Below are positions 1 to 50,532 of a DNA stretch of 64,000 nucleotides, in pieces. The translations under genes and the position numbers were made by a program. Under the pieces are notes generated by a model. It did not search any database, was not told the DNA's origin, and saw nothing but the letters and a program-made list of their open reading frames with translations. Source of the DNA: Meghimatium bilineatum (Eukaryota; Mollusca; Gastropoda; Stylommatophora; Philomycidae); the NCBI GenBank assembly GCA_034231615.1, contig CM067298.1, forward strand, positions 24,831,934-24,895,933, in the 5' to 3' direction. How positions within the stretch are numbered: position 1 is the first letter of the stretch; every line of letters starts with the position of its first letter.

Positions 1-289
1 TGAGAAAAGAATATTTTACAGCCTGTACTATAATCGGTGACATTGGAGATAAAATATTCAACTTAGAAAATGACTTTCTAAGTGGATGGATATTTGCTTC
101 ATCTATTCGTGTGGTTAAGTATATAAAGTAGTCGATAAAGGCTTGTTCGTACTGAAGACATGTCGTTATATCAGATATTTAGTAATTATATGTATCTCTT
201 TTTGTATGGTACACTCATTTCAACATTGAGCATGTTTTCAATCTGTCTATATCTGAGATTTCTGAGAGATTTCGGAAAACGGCATAGTC
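1..289. other. Intronic sequence with no recognised feature
   Basis: This lies downstream of the last visible exon of the minus-strand ABCG gene, so it is intron 13. I looked on the minus strand for the next membrane-domain exon and saw none. No repeat unit is apparent. Confidence 0.5.
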
Positions 290-1005
290 TTCAGTGTAGG
301 ACGCGTGGTCAAACGTAGTCCAACATTAATACCTCCACCTTTATTGGGATGTGTGATCAAACGTAGTCCAGCATGAATACCTCCACCTTTATTGGGATGT
401 GTGATCAAACATAGTCCAGCATGAATACCTCCACCTTTATTGGGATGTGTGATCATACGTAGTCCAGCATGAATACCTCCACGTTTATTGGGATATGTTA
501 TCAAACGTAGTCCAGCATGAATACCTCCACGTTTATTGGGATATGTTATCAAACGTAGTCCAGCATGAATACCTCCACCTTTATTGGGATGTTTGATCAA
601 ACGTTGTCCAGCATGAATACCTCCACGTTTATTGGGATGTGTGATCAAACGTAGTCCAACATGCAAACCTCCACCTTTATTGGGATGTGTGATCAAACGT
701 AGTCCAACATGCAAACCTCCACCTTTATTGGGATGTGTGATCAAACGTAGTCCAACATGCAAACCTCCACCTTTATTGGGATGTGTGATCAAACGTAGTC
801 CAACATGCAAACCTCCACCTTTATTGGGATGTGTGATCAAACGTAGTCCAACATGCAAATCTCCACCTTTATTGGGATGTGTGGACAAACCGCAGACCAA
901 CATGCAAACCTCCACCTTTATTGGGATGTGTGATCAAACGTAGTCCAACATGCAAACCTCCACCTTTATTGGGATGTGTGGACAAACCGCAGACCAACAA
1001 GAAAA
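290..1005. repeat. 48-bp minisatellite, about 15 copies
   Basis: A 48-bp unit containing cctttattgggatgtgtgat repeats about 15 times, with single-base variants (agcatgaat units on the left, aacatgcaa units on the right). Because 48 is a multiple of three, both strands stay open and give 16-residue periodic translations; these are by-products of the repeat. The array lies in intron 13 of the ABCG gene. Confidence 0.95.
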
Positions 1006-1075
1006 CATAAAAGTGATTTCTGGCTTTTATGTAGCTGTATATCTGGAAACGCGATTATGGGCCATGCCTTCTATC

Positions 1076-1303
1076 TCGACCGTCAACTGTAAAGTCCCAT
1101 GTTCAGAAAGTAAATAATAATTCAGTCGTGACGCATTTGATTATTATCGTGAATTTCGTTAGTCTCTATTTAAAACTTGGATTCGCTTGACAAACAAACA
1201 AAAACATTCAAGGCAGATCAACGAAGTGCACGAAGATAATCAAAAATCAGCCTGTCAAGTCAAGTATACTTTCTGAACATGGGTCTTTACTCTCGACTGT
1301 CTC
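1076..1303. mobile_element. Small inverted-repeat element (MITE-like) abutting the 26-bp array
   Basis: The left end (1076-1113) and right end (1264-1303) are imperfect reverse complements sharing tactttctgaacatggg. The roughly 225-bp element has no ORF. Its interior resembles 43170-43360, and both copies lie directly beside a minisatellite. It may be a non-autonomous DNA transposon or a helitron-like element with an internal tandem core; the sequence does not decide. Confidence 0.6.
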
Positions 1304-4300
1304 TTCTTCTACATGCACACATAGACCCCTTCTTCTACATGCACACATAGACCCCTTCTTCTACATGCACACATAGACCCCTTCTTCTACATGCACACAT
1401 AGACCCCTTATTCTACAAGTACACATAGACCCATTCTTCTACATGCACACATAGATCCCTTCTTCTACATGCACACATAGATCCCTTCATCTACATGTAC
1501 ACATAGATCCCTTCTTCTACATGCAGACAAAGACCCCTTCTTCTACATGTACACATAGATCCATTCTTCTACATGTACACATAGATCCCTTCATCTACAT
1601 GCACACATAGATCCCTTCATCTACATGTACACATAGACCCCTTATTCTACAAGTACACATAGACCCATTCTTCTACATGCAAACATAGATCCCTTCTACT
1701 AGATGTACACATAGACCCCTTCTTCTAAAGCACACATAGATTCCTTCTTCTACATGTACACATAGATCCCTTCATCTACATGTACACATAGATCCCATCA
1801 TCTACATGTACACATAGATCCCTTCTTCTACATGCACACATAGATCCATTCTTCTACATGCACACATAGATCCCTTCTTCTACATGTACACATAGATCCC
1901 TTCATCTACATGTACACATAGATCCCTTCATCTACATGTACACATAGATCCATTCTTCTACATGTACACATAGATCCCTTCATCTACATGTACACATAGA
2001 TCCCTTCATCTACATGTACACATAGATCCCTTCTTCTACATGTACACATAGATCCCTTCTTCTACATGTACACATAGATCCCTTCATCTACATGTACACA
2101 TAGATCCCTTCATCTACATGTACACATAGATTCCTTCTTCTACATGCACACATAGATCCATTCTTCTACATGCACACATAGATCCCTTCATCTACATGTA
2201 CACATTGATCCCTTCTTCTACATGTACACATAGATCCCTTCATCTACATGTACACATAGATCCCTTCATCTACATGTACACATAGATCCCTTCTTCTACA
2301 TGCACACATAGATCCATTCTTCTACATGCACACATAGATCCCTTCATCTACATGTACACATAGATCCCTTCTTCTACATGCACACATAGATCCATTCTTC
2401 TACATTCACACATAGATCCATTCATCTACATGTACACATAGATCCCTTCTTCTACATGCACACATAGATCCATTCTTCTACATGCACACATAGATCCCTT
2501 CTTCTACATGTACACATAGATCCATTCTTCTACATGTACACATAGATCCCTTCATCTACATGTACACATAGATCCCTTCTTCTACATGCACACATAGATC
2601 CATTCTTCTACATGCACACATAGATCCATTCTTCTTCATGTACACATAGATCCCTTCATCTACATGTACACATAGATCCCTTCATCTACATGTACACATA
2701 GATCCATTCTTCTACATGTACACATAGATCCATTCTTCTACATGTACACATAGATCCCTTCTTCTACATGCACACATAGATCCCTTCTTCTACATGCAGA
2801 CACAGACCCCTTCTTCTACATGTACACATAGATCCATTCTTCTACATGTACACATAGATCCCTTCTTCTAGATGTACACATAGATCCCTTCTTCCACATG
2901 CACACATAGATCCCTTCTTCTAGATGTACACATAGACCCCTTCTTCTACATGCACACATAGACCCCTTCTTCTAGATGTACACATAGACCCCTTCTTCTA
3001 CATGTACACATAGATCCCTTCATCTACATGTACACATAGATCCCTTCGTCTACACGTACACATAGACCCATCCTTCTACATGTACACATAGATGCCTTCT
3101 TTTAGATGTACACATAGACCCCTTCTTCTACATGCACACATAGACCCCTTCTTCTAGATGTACACATAGACCTCTTCTTCTACATGTACACATAGATCCC
3201 TTCTTCTACATGTACACATAGATCCCTTATTCTACATGTACACATAGATCCCTTCTTCTACATGCACACATAGTTCCCTTCTTCTACATGTACACATAGA
3301 TCCCTTATTCTACATGCACACATAGATCCCTTCTTCTACATGTACACATAGATCCCTTCTTCTAGATGTACACATAGACCCCTTCTTCTAAAGCACACAT
3401 AGATCCCTTCTTCTACATGTACACATTGACCCCTTCTCCTACATGCACACATAGATCCCTTCTTCTAGATGTACACATAGACCCCTTCTTCTACATGTAC
3501 ATATAGATCCCTTCTTCGACAAGCACACATAGACCCCTTCTTCTACATGTACACATATATCCCTTCTTCTACAAGTATACATAGATCCCTTCTTCTAGAT
3601 GTACACATAGACCCCTTCTTCTACATGTACACATAGATTCCTTCTTCTAGATGTACACATAGAACCCTTCTTCTACAAGCACACATAGATCCCTTCTTCT
3701 ACAAGCACACATAGACCCCTTCTTCTACAAGTACACATAGACCCCTTCTTCTACATGTACACATAGATCCATTCTTCTACATGTACACATAGATCCCTTC
3801 TTCAAGATGTACATATAGATCCCTTCTTCCACATGCACACATAGATCCCTACTTCTAGATGTACACATAGACCCCATCTTCTACATGAACACATAGACCC
3901 CTTCTTCTAGATGTACACATAGACCGCTTCTTCTACATGTACACATAGATCCCTTCATATACATGTACACATAGATCCCTTCGTCTACATGTACACATAG
4001 ACCCCTTCTTCTACATGTACACATAGATCCCTTCTTTTAGATGTACACATAGACCCCTTCTTCTACATGCACACATAGACCCCTTCTTCTAGATGTACAC
4101 ATAGACCTCTTCTTCTACATGTACACATAGATCCCTTCTTCTACATGTACACATAGATCCCTTCTTCTACATGTACACATAGACCCCTTCTTCTACATGC
4201 ACACATAGATCCCTTCTTCTACATGTACACATAGATCCCTTCTTCTACATGTACACATAGACCCCTTCTTCTACATGCACACATAGATCCCTTCTTCTAC

Positions 4301-7300
4301 ATGTACACATATATCCCTTCTTCTACATGCACACATAGATCCCTTCTTCTACATGTACACATAGATCCCTTCTTCTGCATGTACACATAGATCCCTTCTT
4401 CTACATGCACACATAGATCCCTTCTTCTACATGTACACATAGATCCCTTCTTCTACATGCACACATAGATCCCTTCTTCTACATGTACACATAGATCCCT
4501 TCTTCTAGATGTACACATAGACCCCTTCTTCTAAAGCACACATAGATCCCTTCTTCTACATGTACACATAGACCCCTTCTCCTACATGCACACATAGATC
4601 CCTTCTTCTAGATGTACACATAGACCCCTTCTTCTAAAGCACACATAGATCCCTTCTTCTACATGTACACATAGATCCCTTCTTCTAGATGTACACATAG
4701 ACCCCTTCTTCTACAAGTACACATACACCCCTTATTCTACATGTACACATAGATCCCTTCTTTTACATGTACACATAGATCCCTTCTTTACATGTACACA
4801 TAGATCCCTTCTTCTACAAGCACACATAGACCCCTTCTTCTAAAGCACACATAGATCCCTTCTTCTAGATGTACACATAGACCCCTTCTTCTACAAGTAC
4901 ACATAGATCCCTTCTTCTAGATGTACACATAGACCCCTTCTTCTACATGTACACATAGATCCATTCTTCTAGATTTACACATAGACCCCTTCTTCTACAA
5001 GCACACATAGATCCCTTCTTCTACAAGCACACATAGACCCCTTCTTCTACAAGTACACATAGACCCCTTCTTCTACATGTACACATAGACCCCTTCTTCT
5101 ACAAGTACACATAGACCCATTCTTCTACATGCAAACATAGATCCCTTCTACTAGATGTACACATAGACCCCTTCTTCTAAAGCACACATAGATCCCTTCT
5201 TCTACATGTACACATAGATCCCTTCATCTACATGTACACATAGATCCCATCATCTACATGTACACATAGATCCCTTCTTCTACATGCACACATAGATCCA
5301 TTCTTCTACATGCACACATAGATCCCTTCATCTACATGTACACATAGATCCATTCTTCTACATGTACACATAGATCCCTTCATCTACATGTACACATAGA
5401 TCCCTTCATCTACATGTACACATAGATCCCTTCTTCTACATGTACACATAGATCCCTTCATCTACATGTACACATAGATCCCTTCATCTACATGTACACA
5501 TAGATCCCTTCATCTACATGTACACATAGATCCATTCTTCTACATGTACACATAGATCCCTTCATCTACATGTACACATAGATCCCTTCATCTACATGTA
5601 CACATAGATCCCTTCTTCTACATGTACACATAGATCCCTTCTTCTACATGTACACATAGATCCCTTCATCTACATGTACACATAGATCCCTTCATCTACA
5701 TGTACACATAGATTCCTTCTTCTACATGCACACATAGATCCATTCTTCTACATGCACACATAGATCCCTTCATCTACATGTACACATTGATCCCTTCTTC
5801 TACATGTACACATAGATCCCTTCATCTACATGTACACATAGATCCCTTCATCTACATGTACACATAGATCCCTTCTTCTACATGCACACATAGATCCATT
5901 CTTCTACATGCACACATAGATCCCTTCATCTACATGTACACATAGATCCCTTCTTCTACATGCACACATAGATCCATTCTTCTACATTCACACATAGATC
6001 CATTCATCTACATGTACACATAGATCCCTTCTTCTACATGCACACATAGATCCATTCTTCTACATGCACACATAGATCCCTTCTTCTACATGTACACATA
6101 GATCCATTCTTCTACATGTACACATAGATCCCTTCATCTACATGTACACATAGATCCCTTCTTCTACATGCACACATAGATCCATTCTTCTACATGCACA
6201 CATAGATCCATTCTTCTTCATGTACACATAGATCCCTTCATCTACATGTACACATAGATCCCTTCATCTACATGTACACATAGATCCATTCTTCTACATG
6301 TACACATAGATCCATTCTTCTACATGTACACATAGATCCCTTCTTCTACATGCACACATAGATCCCTTCTTCTACATGCAGACACAGACCCCTTCTTCTA
6401 CATGTACACATAGATCCATTCTTCTACATGTACACATAGATCCCTTCTTCTAGATGTACACATAGATCCCTTCTTCCACATGCACACATAGATCCCTTCT
6501 TCTAGATGTACACATAGACCCCTTCTTCTACATGCACACATAGACCCCTTCTTCTAGATGTACACATAGACCCCTTCTTCTACATGTACACATAGATCCC
6601 TTCATCTACATGTACACATAGATCCCTTCGTCTACACGTACACATAGACCCATCCTTCTACATGTACACATAGATGCCTTCTTTTAGATGTACACATAGA
6701 CCCCTTCTTCTACATGCACACATAGACCCCTTCTTCTAGATGTACACATAGACCTCTTCTTCTACATGTACACATAGATCCCTTCTTCTACATGTACACA
6801 TAGATCCCTTATTCTACATGTACACATAGATCCCTTCTTCTACATGCACACATAGTTCCCTTCTTCTACATGTACACATAGATCCCTTATTCTACATGCA
6901 CACATAGATCCCTTCTTCTACATGTACACATAGATCCCTTCTTCTAGATGTACACATAGACCCCTTCTTCTAAAGCACACATAGATCCCTTCTTCTACAT
7001 GTACACATTGACCCCTTCTCCTACATGCACACATAGATCCCTTCTTCTAGATGTACACATAGACCCCTTCTTCTACATGTACATATAGATCCCTTCTTCG
7101 ACAAGCACACATAGACCCCTTCTTCTACATGTACACATAGATCCCTTCTTCTACAAGTATACATAGATCCCTTCTTCTAGATGTACACATAGACCCCTTC
7201 TTCTACATGTACACATAGATTCCTTCTTCTAGATGTACACATAGAACCCTTCTTCTACAAGCACACATAGATCCCTTCTTCTACAAGCACACATAGACCC

Positions 7301-8935
7301 CTTCTTCTACAAGTACACATAGACCCCTTCTTCTACATGTACACATAGATCCATTCTTCTACATGTACACATAGATCCCTTCTTCAAGATGTACATATAG
7401 ATCCCTTCTTCCACATGCACACATAGATCCCTACTTCTAGATGTACACATAGACCCCATCTTCTACATGAACACATAGACCCCTTCTTCTAGATGTACAC
7501 ATAGACCGCTTCTTCTACATGTACACATAGATCCCTTCATATACATGTACACATAGATCCCTTCGTCTACATGTACACATAGACCCCTTCTTCTACATGT
7601 ACACATAGATCCCTTCTTTTAGATGTACACATAGACCCCTTCTTCTACATGCACACATAGACCCCTTCTTCTAGATGTACACATAGACCTCTTCTTCTAC
7701 ATGTACACATAGATCCCTTCTTCTACATGTACACATAGATCCCTTCTTCTACATGTACACATAGACCCCTTCTTCTACATGCACACATAGATCCCTTCTT
7801 CTACATGTACACATAGATCCCTTCTTCTACATGTACACATAGACCCCTTCTTCTACATGCACACATAGATCCCTTCTTCTACATGTACACATATATCCCT
7901 TCTTCTACATGCACACATAGATCCCTTCTTCTACATGTACACATAGATCCCTTCTTCTGCATGTACACATAGATCCCTTCTTCTACATGCACACATAGAT
8001 CCCTTCTTCTACATGTACACATAGATCCCTTCTTCTACATGCACACATAGATCCCTTCTTCTACATGTACACATAGATCCCTTCTTCTAGATGTACACAT
8101 AGACCCCTTCTTCTAAAGCACACATAGATCCCTTCTTCTACATGTACACATAGACCCCTTCTCCTACATGCACACATAGATCCCTTCTTCTAGATGTACA
8201 CATAGACCCCTTCTTCTAAAGCACACATAGATCCCTTCTTCTACATGTACACATAGATCCCTTCTTCTAGATGTACACATAGACCCCTTCTTCTACAAGT
8301 ACACATACACCCCTTATTCTACATGTACACATAGATCCCTTCTTTTACATGTACACATAGATCCCTTCTTTACATGTACACATAGATCCCTTCTTCTACA
8401 AGCACACATAGACCCCTTCTTCTAAAGCACACATAGATCCCTTCTTCTAGATGTACACATAGACCCCTTCTTCTACAAGTACACATAGATCCCTTCTTCT
8501 AGATGTACACATAGACCCCTTCTTCTACATGTACACATAGATCCATTCTTCTAGATTTACACATAGACCCCTTCTTCTACAAGCACACATAGATCCCTTC
8601 TTCTACAAGCACACATAGACCCCTTCTTCTACAAGTACACATAGACCCCTTCTTCTACATGTACACATAGACCCCTTCTTCTACAAGTACACATAGATCC
8701 CTTCTTCTACAAGCACACATAGATCCCTTCTTCTACATGTACACATAGACCCCTTCTTCTACATGTACATATAGATCCCTTCTTCGACAAGCACACATAG
8801 ACCCCTTCTTCTACATGTACACATAGATCCGTTCTTCTAGATGTACACATAGACCCCTTCTTCTACATGTACACATAGATCCCTTCTTCTACATGTACAT
8901 ATAGATCCCTTCTTCTACATGTACACATAGACCCC
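1303..8935. repeat. 7.6-kb array of a 26-bp minisatellite, about 290 copies
   Basis: The consensus unit is cccttcttctacatgtacac followed by atagat. Variants alternate in the middle: ttcttc or ttcatc, tacatg or tagatg, gtacac or gcacac. Since 26 is not a multiple of three and the unit carries stops, there is no long ORF on either strand. The array fills most of the visible intron 13. It contains a long internal duplication, listed separately. Confidence 0.97.
1640..8690. repeat. 3.5-kb tandem segmental duplication inside the 26-bp array
   Basis: Rare variants recur in the same order at a constant offset. Examples: cacattgatc at 2201 and 5783, cttcttcatg at 2631 and 6213, acttctag at 3851 and 7433, acatacaccc at 4721 and 8303, agatttac at 4971 and 8553, all 3582 bp apart. 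Near the left edge the offset is 3452 bp, so the copies differ by a 130-bp indel (five units) between about 1830 and 2200. Copy 1 is about 1640-5095 and copy 2 about 5096-8690. Very few substitutions separate them. Confidence 0.9.
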
Positions 8936-9130
8936 ATTAAAATATTTTTTTTCTCGAAGTATTGAATACCACTGACGTTGGAGTCTTCTTGTTATGAAAG
9001 AAAGCTACTTTTAAAAGCCCCCATATTACACGTAGGAAATATGAGCTACATCGCATGTATTTCATGAATATTAAATCAACCAAACAAGTGAATGTGTAGA
9101 GATGGTAGCTTGACTAAGATTGACACTTAC

Positions 9131-46789
<37,659 letters not shown>

Positions 46790-47540
46790 TTTATGTTCTT
46801 AAATCAGTAAAATGTCCACACACAACTTCCCCGTTTATAGTAACATCAGAAGTCTTTATCTGAAGAACATTTCTTTGAAAGGAATATTAACACTTAAATA
46901 AGCGGAAAAACCAATATGTCTGAAATATATGCATACCTGTACGTTTATGACATTCATCTTATCATTGTGCGTGGTGTGTGTGAGGGTATATAACATATAA
47001 CATCTTTCGAACACATCTTTGGCCTTTCAGAATAGCAGTATCACCATTAATGACTCCACTATTACATTGCATTACAGAAAGTAGAGTTACCAATGGCTTC
47101 CGGTTCAAGATGACGGTTTGACAAGTCGTGTTTCACATTTATGTGCATTCGTTACAATTGTGATTTCGTTTTCTTGGATTAAAGCCCGCCCGCTATGGTG
47201 GTAATCGTTAAAGCTACTATGTCTTGATGTGCGGATGTAGTGTTCAAGATAAAATTCGGGATTAAAAGTGATGTGAAAAGTGATAAAATTAATTCCATAC
47301 ACATACGATGACCTTAACAAAAAAATGGCGATCTTGGGTTCACGCACAGTTAGCTGACACACGCACTGACATGACGTCATTTGTAGATCTTGTCGCCAGA
47401 ATTAAAAATGGCTAATAGTTGCTTCGCGTGGAGATTAAAGCTCGCAATAATGTAAATCAAGTATGTTAAGTTCACATTTGGCTGACAACACCATTAACAG
47501 CACTCATGACAAAAGGAGCAGTCGTTGAAACGACGGTGTA
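46790..47540. other. 5' flank of the ABCG gene
   Basis: The 5' UTR and promoter of the minus-strand gene should lie here. I see no convincing TATA or initiator element in a defined position. A 91-codon minus ORF at 47105-47380 has no known domain. Confidence 0.35.
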
Positions 47541-47542
47541 CG

Positions 47543-47655
47543 TGCTCTGTGATCGAGATCTGTTCCGTCAGCCACAGGCTCAGGTTCTCATCGAACGACA
47601 CTGTGACACTGAGATTATACACTTTTAGTTGGCTGACGGAACGGCAAACAGAGCA
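47543..47655. repeat. Hairpin-forming inverted repeat
   Basis: gttccgtcagcca (47562-47574) and tggctgacggaac (47630-47642) are perfect reverse complements. The pairing extends imperfectly through gctctgtg/aacagagc on the outer side. No ORF. It could be a MITE or the ends of a small foldback element. Confidence 0.6.
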
Positions 47656-47780
47656 TATATGGGAATGTCCCCAGTGATATGACGCTTGTTCCTAAACAAG
47701 AAACTAGAGTTACCATCACCAGTTTTAACATCTGATTAGTGTACATGTCCGTGGCTATGTCCACCTACAGCAACGAGAAG

Positions 47781-47796
47781 GTCAAGCATGCTTGAC
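47781..47796. repeat. 16-bp perfect palindrome
   Basis: gtcaagcatgcttgac reads the same on both strands. No function is assigned. Confidence 0.8.
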
Positions 47797-48165
47797 TGTT
47801 GTTAGCGTCCAGGTCGATGTTATGTGTACAGTATGAGAACAAGCTCTCTCCTACTGTTGGCCTAATAGCGATTGTGGCTACTGACGCCCATAAATAACCA
47901 AATTGTCCGAGGATATTATTATTGGGATCTTTGTTACCTCTAATATTTTATGGTCGTGTGTCCAGATATAGCCTAATTTGACTTTTCCCGCTGGTTGAAA
48001 GGGGCAATAAGAGAGGAAACTCATGAACCTACCTAAGATATCCGACACCGTGTATAGTGTCGCAGAAATAATTAAGATGTAACATTGTTATCACTACGGG
48101 TACATACAGTTCAGTACAATTGCTTAAACCTAAGAACATAGTAGTTATTGCAACAGAGTCAGATT

Positions 48166-48445
48166 TGTAGTCTTCTTCTTCTGCGTTCGTTCTCAAACTC
48201 ATGCAGATTAGCAGGATGTAGTCCGGAGAACGGAGTGCGTTGTGTCATGGTTTACAGCATTGCTTCGATATCTGCGCCTTTCGGCCTGACACATCCGACT
48301 TCAGCATGGCTTTGGGTCACTGACCCTATATGGGATGGGACAGCCAACTCCATCCCATAACCTCCTTAGTCGCCTTTTACGACATGCGTGGAAGGTAAAC
48401 AGTGTTGCTATTCTTTGCTCCCCTTTCAGGCCCCGGCAACACACG
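48166..48445 (-). repeat. Interspersed repeat family X, longest copy
   Basis: Read on the minus strand it runs from a GC-rich head (cccgtgtgttgccggggcct), through tcgtaaaaggcgacta, to a (GAA)n tail. Other copies at 9400, 18205, 19420, 42712 and 58880 cover parts of it in the same orientation. It carries no ORF. It is probably a SINE or a LINE 3' region. Confidence 0.8.
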
Positions 48446-48589
48446 GGGGAGATGGTAGATTAATGCGACCATTCAACACGCATAATTGAGACAAATAACA
48501 GCTTTACAACGCCCTTTTGTCTCCGCGTAAACAATGCTTAAAATGAGTGGATTTTACCATTGTCCTGCTACAGGAGAGATCCAGACTAT

Positions 48590-49570
48590 TGTCTTTCCCC
48601 AAGTTAATGATAGTTGATCGTATCTACACTTGCCGTCAAGAGCAGTCGGAGTTGCAGACTTATTTGCCGACCCAAGGCCAGATGTGTCGCCTTGATTGTG
48701 TTCATCCTATTTTGTTAATGTTAATCTTGATTGTTTCTATCCACTGTTATCATGGTCTATCTTTGGCTTTATATCTGGATATTATTTTCGTATATGCTCT
48801 TAGTGGTATTTAAATTTAGTTCAAGGTGACTGAAGCACTTGCTATCTTTCACTATGTTAAATACATGATATTAAATCAACTCTTTTCCTAATGTCTTAAA
48901 TTCCATTTTATCTAGTTTAGTAATTATTGCAGCTTTTCTCAGACACTTCATTTCACATGTAATAATTCTGCTGCGAGACTGTTGAAGACCATATCTTGAT
49001 ATTGGTAGCAGAGTGTTGGTACAAATGTTGTAGATGTTATCTGTATGATATTATATTGCCTTTTGATTCCAATCTCGATCTTTGGTTGGAGAAGTAATTG
49101 TGAAAGTTGGTAAGTCACTGTGTTTACTTTCTAATATTTTGTGTATATCTCTCTTTCTAGTCTTCTTTCTTCGGAATAAATGCTGCCTAGATATTTATAA
49201 TTGTTGGCTTGTTTCTCTTTGGTGTTATCATTGGTGTTGCAGACTTGCTAATTATCACAACTTATGTTTTTGTACATTAACTTTCACGAGGTACTTATTA
49301 CATGGTGTTAGAAATGCTTTAATATGGTTTTCAAATTGTCCTCAGTTTCGTATATCAGGCGTTGGTCGTCGGAGAACAGTAATTCTTTGACTTCATTGTG
49401 AGTGAAATATCTCATAAGATTTAATTGCAGTGCCTTTCTCTTTGTTGCTATCAGCTTCTTCTATTATTATATCCATGTATATGTTGAAAAGTAGAGGTGA
49501 ATTCGCACAGCTATGTCTTACTACAGATCTTGTTTCGAAAGATTTAGACATTCCATCTGTTAGACATCCC
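48590..49570 (-). pseudogene. LINE epsilon 3' half, heavily mutated
   Basis: Its 3' end (gatcgtatctacacttgccg ... ggccagatgtgtcgcc) matches 41440 and 57890. Further along, antisense traces of reverse-transcriptase sequence remain (atatcaggcgttggtcgtcg region, corresponding to an ADDQ.-like block). No open frame survives. Confidence 0.6.
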
Positions 49571-49692
49571 ATCGAGGGAAAGTTTGAAAACTAAAGGGGG
49601 AAAAGATCATCGCATGTGTATGAGTATATGTTAAACGTATTATGCTGTATATGGATGTCTTACTATGTGTATGTATTAGTGTTCACATATTT

Positions 49693-49694
<2 letters not shown>

Positions 49695-49740
<46 letters not shown>

Positions 49741-49756
49741 AGTCAGTCAGTCAGTC

Positions 49757-49813
<57 letters not shown>

Positions 49814-49836
49814 CTTAGTTAGTTAGTTAGTTAGTT
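49695..49836. repeat. (AGTC)n-(AGTT)n tetranucleotide microsatellite
   Basis: About 15 AGTC units are followed by about 20 AGTT units. On the minus strand this is (AACT)n at the 3' end of the LINE fragment at 49834-50238, so it may be an expanded LINE tail. Confidence 0.95.
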
Positions 49837-50238
49837 ATTCCTCTAGGGCCAAAGACGACACATAGGGAGGATGTCATAGATTTCCATGTCTCTCGTTTCA
49901 TTGCAATTTGCTTTAGATCTTCATTGTTTCTAATACCGATGGTGAAACGTTCCCTTGTAATAATTCCAGCGACGCTTTCTAATATAGGTGGATACGTATT
50001 CTTGTTTTGATTCTTGTCTGACAACTGTGTTTGATTTGAAGTCTGACCAACGTATGCTAGTAGCCTTCTAAGACATTTATTTTCAAAGGTGTTTAGTCTT
50101 TGCTATAATTTTGATTTTGCTTTCCAACTTTCGCATCCATATGTTTATGTTGGAATTATGCAGAAGTTAAAGATTTTGAGTTTTGTGTTATTTCTTAGTG
50201 TTTTTGAATGCCAAGAAATAACAAAACAACGTAAGTGT
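49834..50238 (-). pseudogene. LINE gamma ORF2 C-terminal fragment
   Basis: The minus strand reads (with frame changes) YGCESWKAKSK, NTFENKCLRRLLAYVGQTS, MKRETWKSM and LCVVFGPRG. It then enters the (AACT)n tail. It shares layout with 40145-40710. It lies head-to-head with the LINE that starts at 50236. Confidence 0.8.
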
Positions 50239-50396
50239 ACTACTTATATAGGTAGTACACTACCACAAAATGTCACAGTTGATTATGAAGTGTATACCAG
50301 GATCTCCAAAGCAAGCAACACTTTTGTGACCATTGCATGCAAGTGTGTGACATAGAAATGGCATTAACCTACAGACTAAACTGTAAGATTACAAAG
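50236..50396 (+). pseudogene. LINE beta, 5' part of the interrupted target copy
   Basis: The plus strand reads TYIGSTLPQNVTVDYEVYTR and ISKAS, then after a frame change NGINLQTKL. This continues across the later insertion as DYKAVVLPVLFYTGETWTL at 53405 onward. It ends with attacaaag (50388-50396), one copy of the target duplication. Confidence 0.88.
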
Positions 50397-50532
50397 CATG
50401 GGAGGTGGTCACTGCCATGATGCTCCAGCACGTCCCATTTGCAGATAGCCACAGCAGCTGATGACACCAATGCCAGGTCGATAGCGCTATCATCATCACC
50501 ATCCCTGCTTGCCATCCTTGTTATACGGCCAA
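50397..50532 (-). pseudogene. Inverted endonuclease C-terminus of the LINE
   Basis: The minus strand reads MASRDGDDDSAIDLALVSSA, then KWDVLEHHGSDHLPC. This is the last part of an exonuclease-endonuclease-phosphatase fold (SAIDL and GSDHLP motifs). It points away from the RT that follows on the plus strand. The overlap cacctcccatg, encoding HLPC, is present on both sides of the inversion. Confidence 0.9.

Noticed and set aside
247-915. 222-codon minus-strand ORF with 16-residue periodicity
   Set aside because: It is the translation of a 48-bp minisatellite whose length is divisible by three; the plus strand is open too.
1303-8935. CRISPR-like array
   Set aside because: Units are contiguous 26-bp repeats without unique spacers, and the context is a eukaryotic intron.
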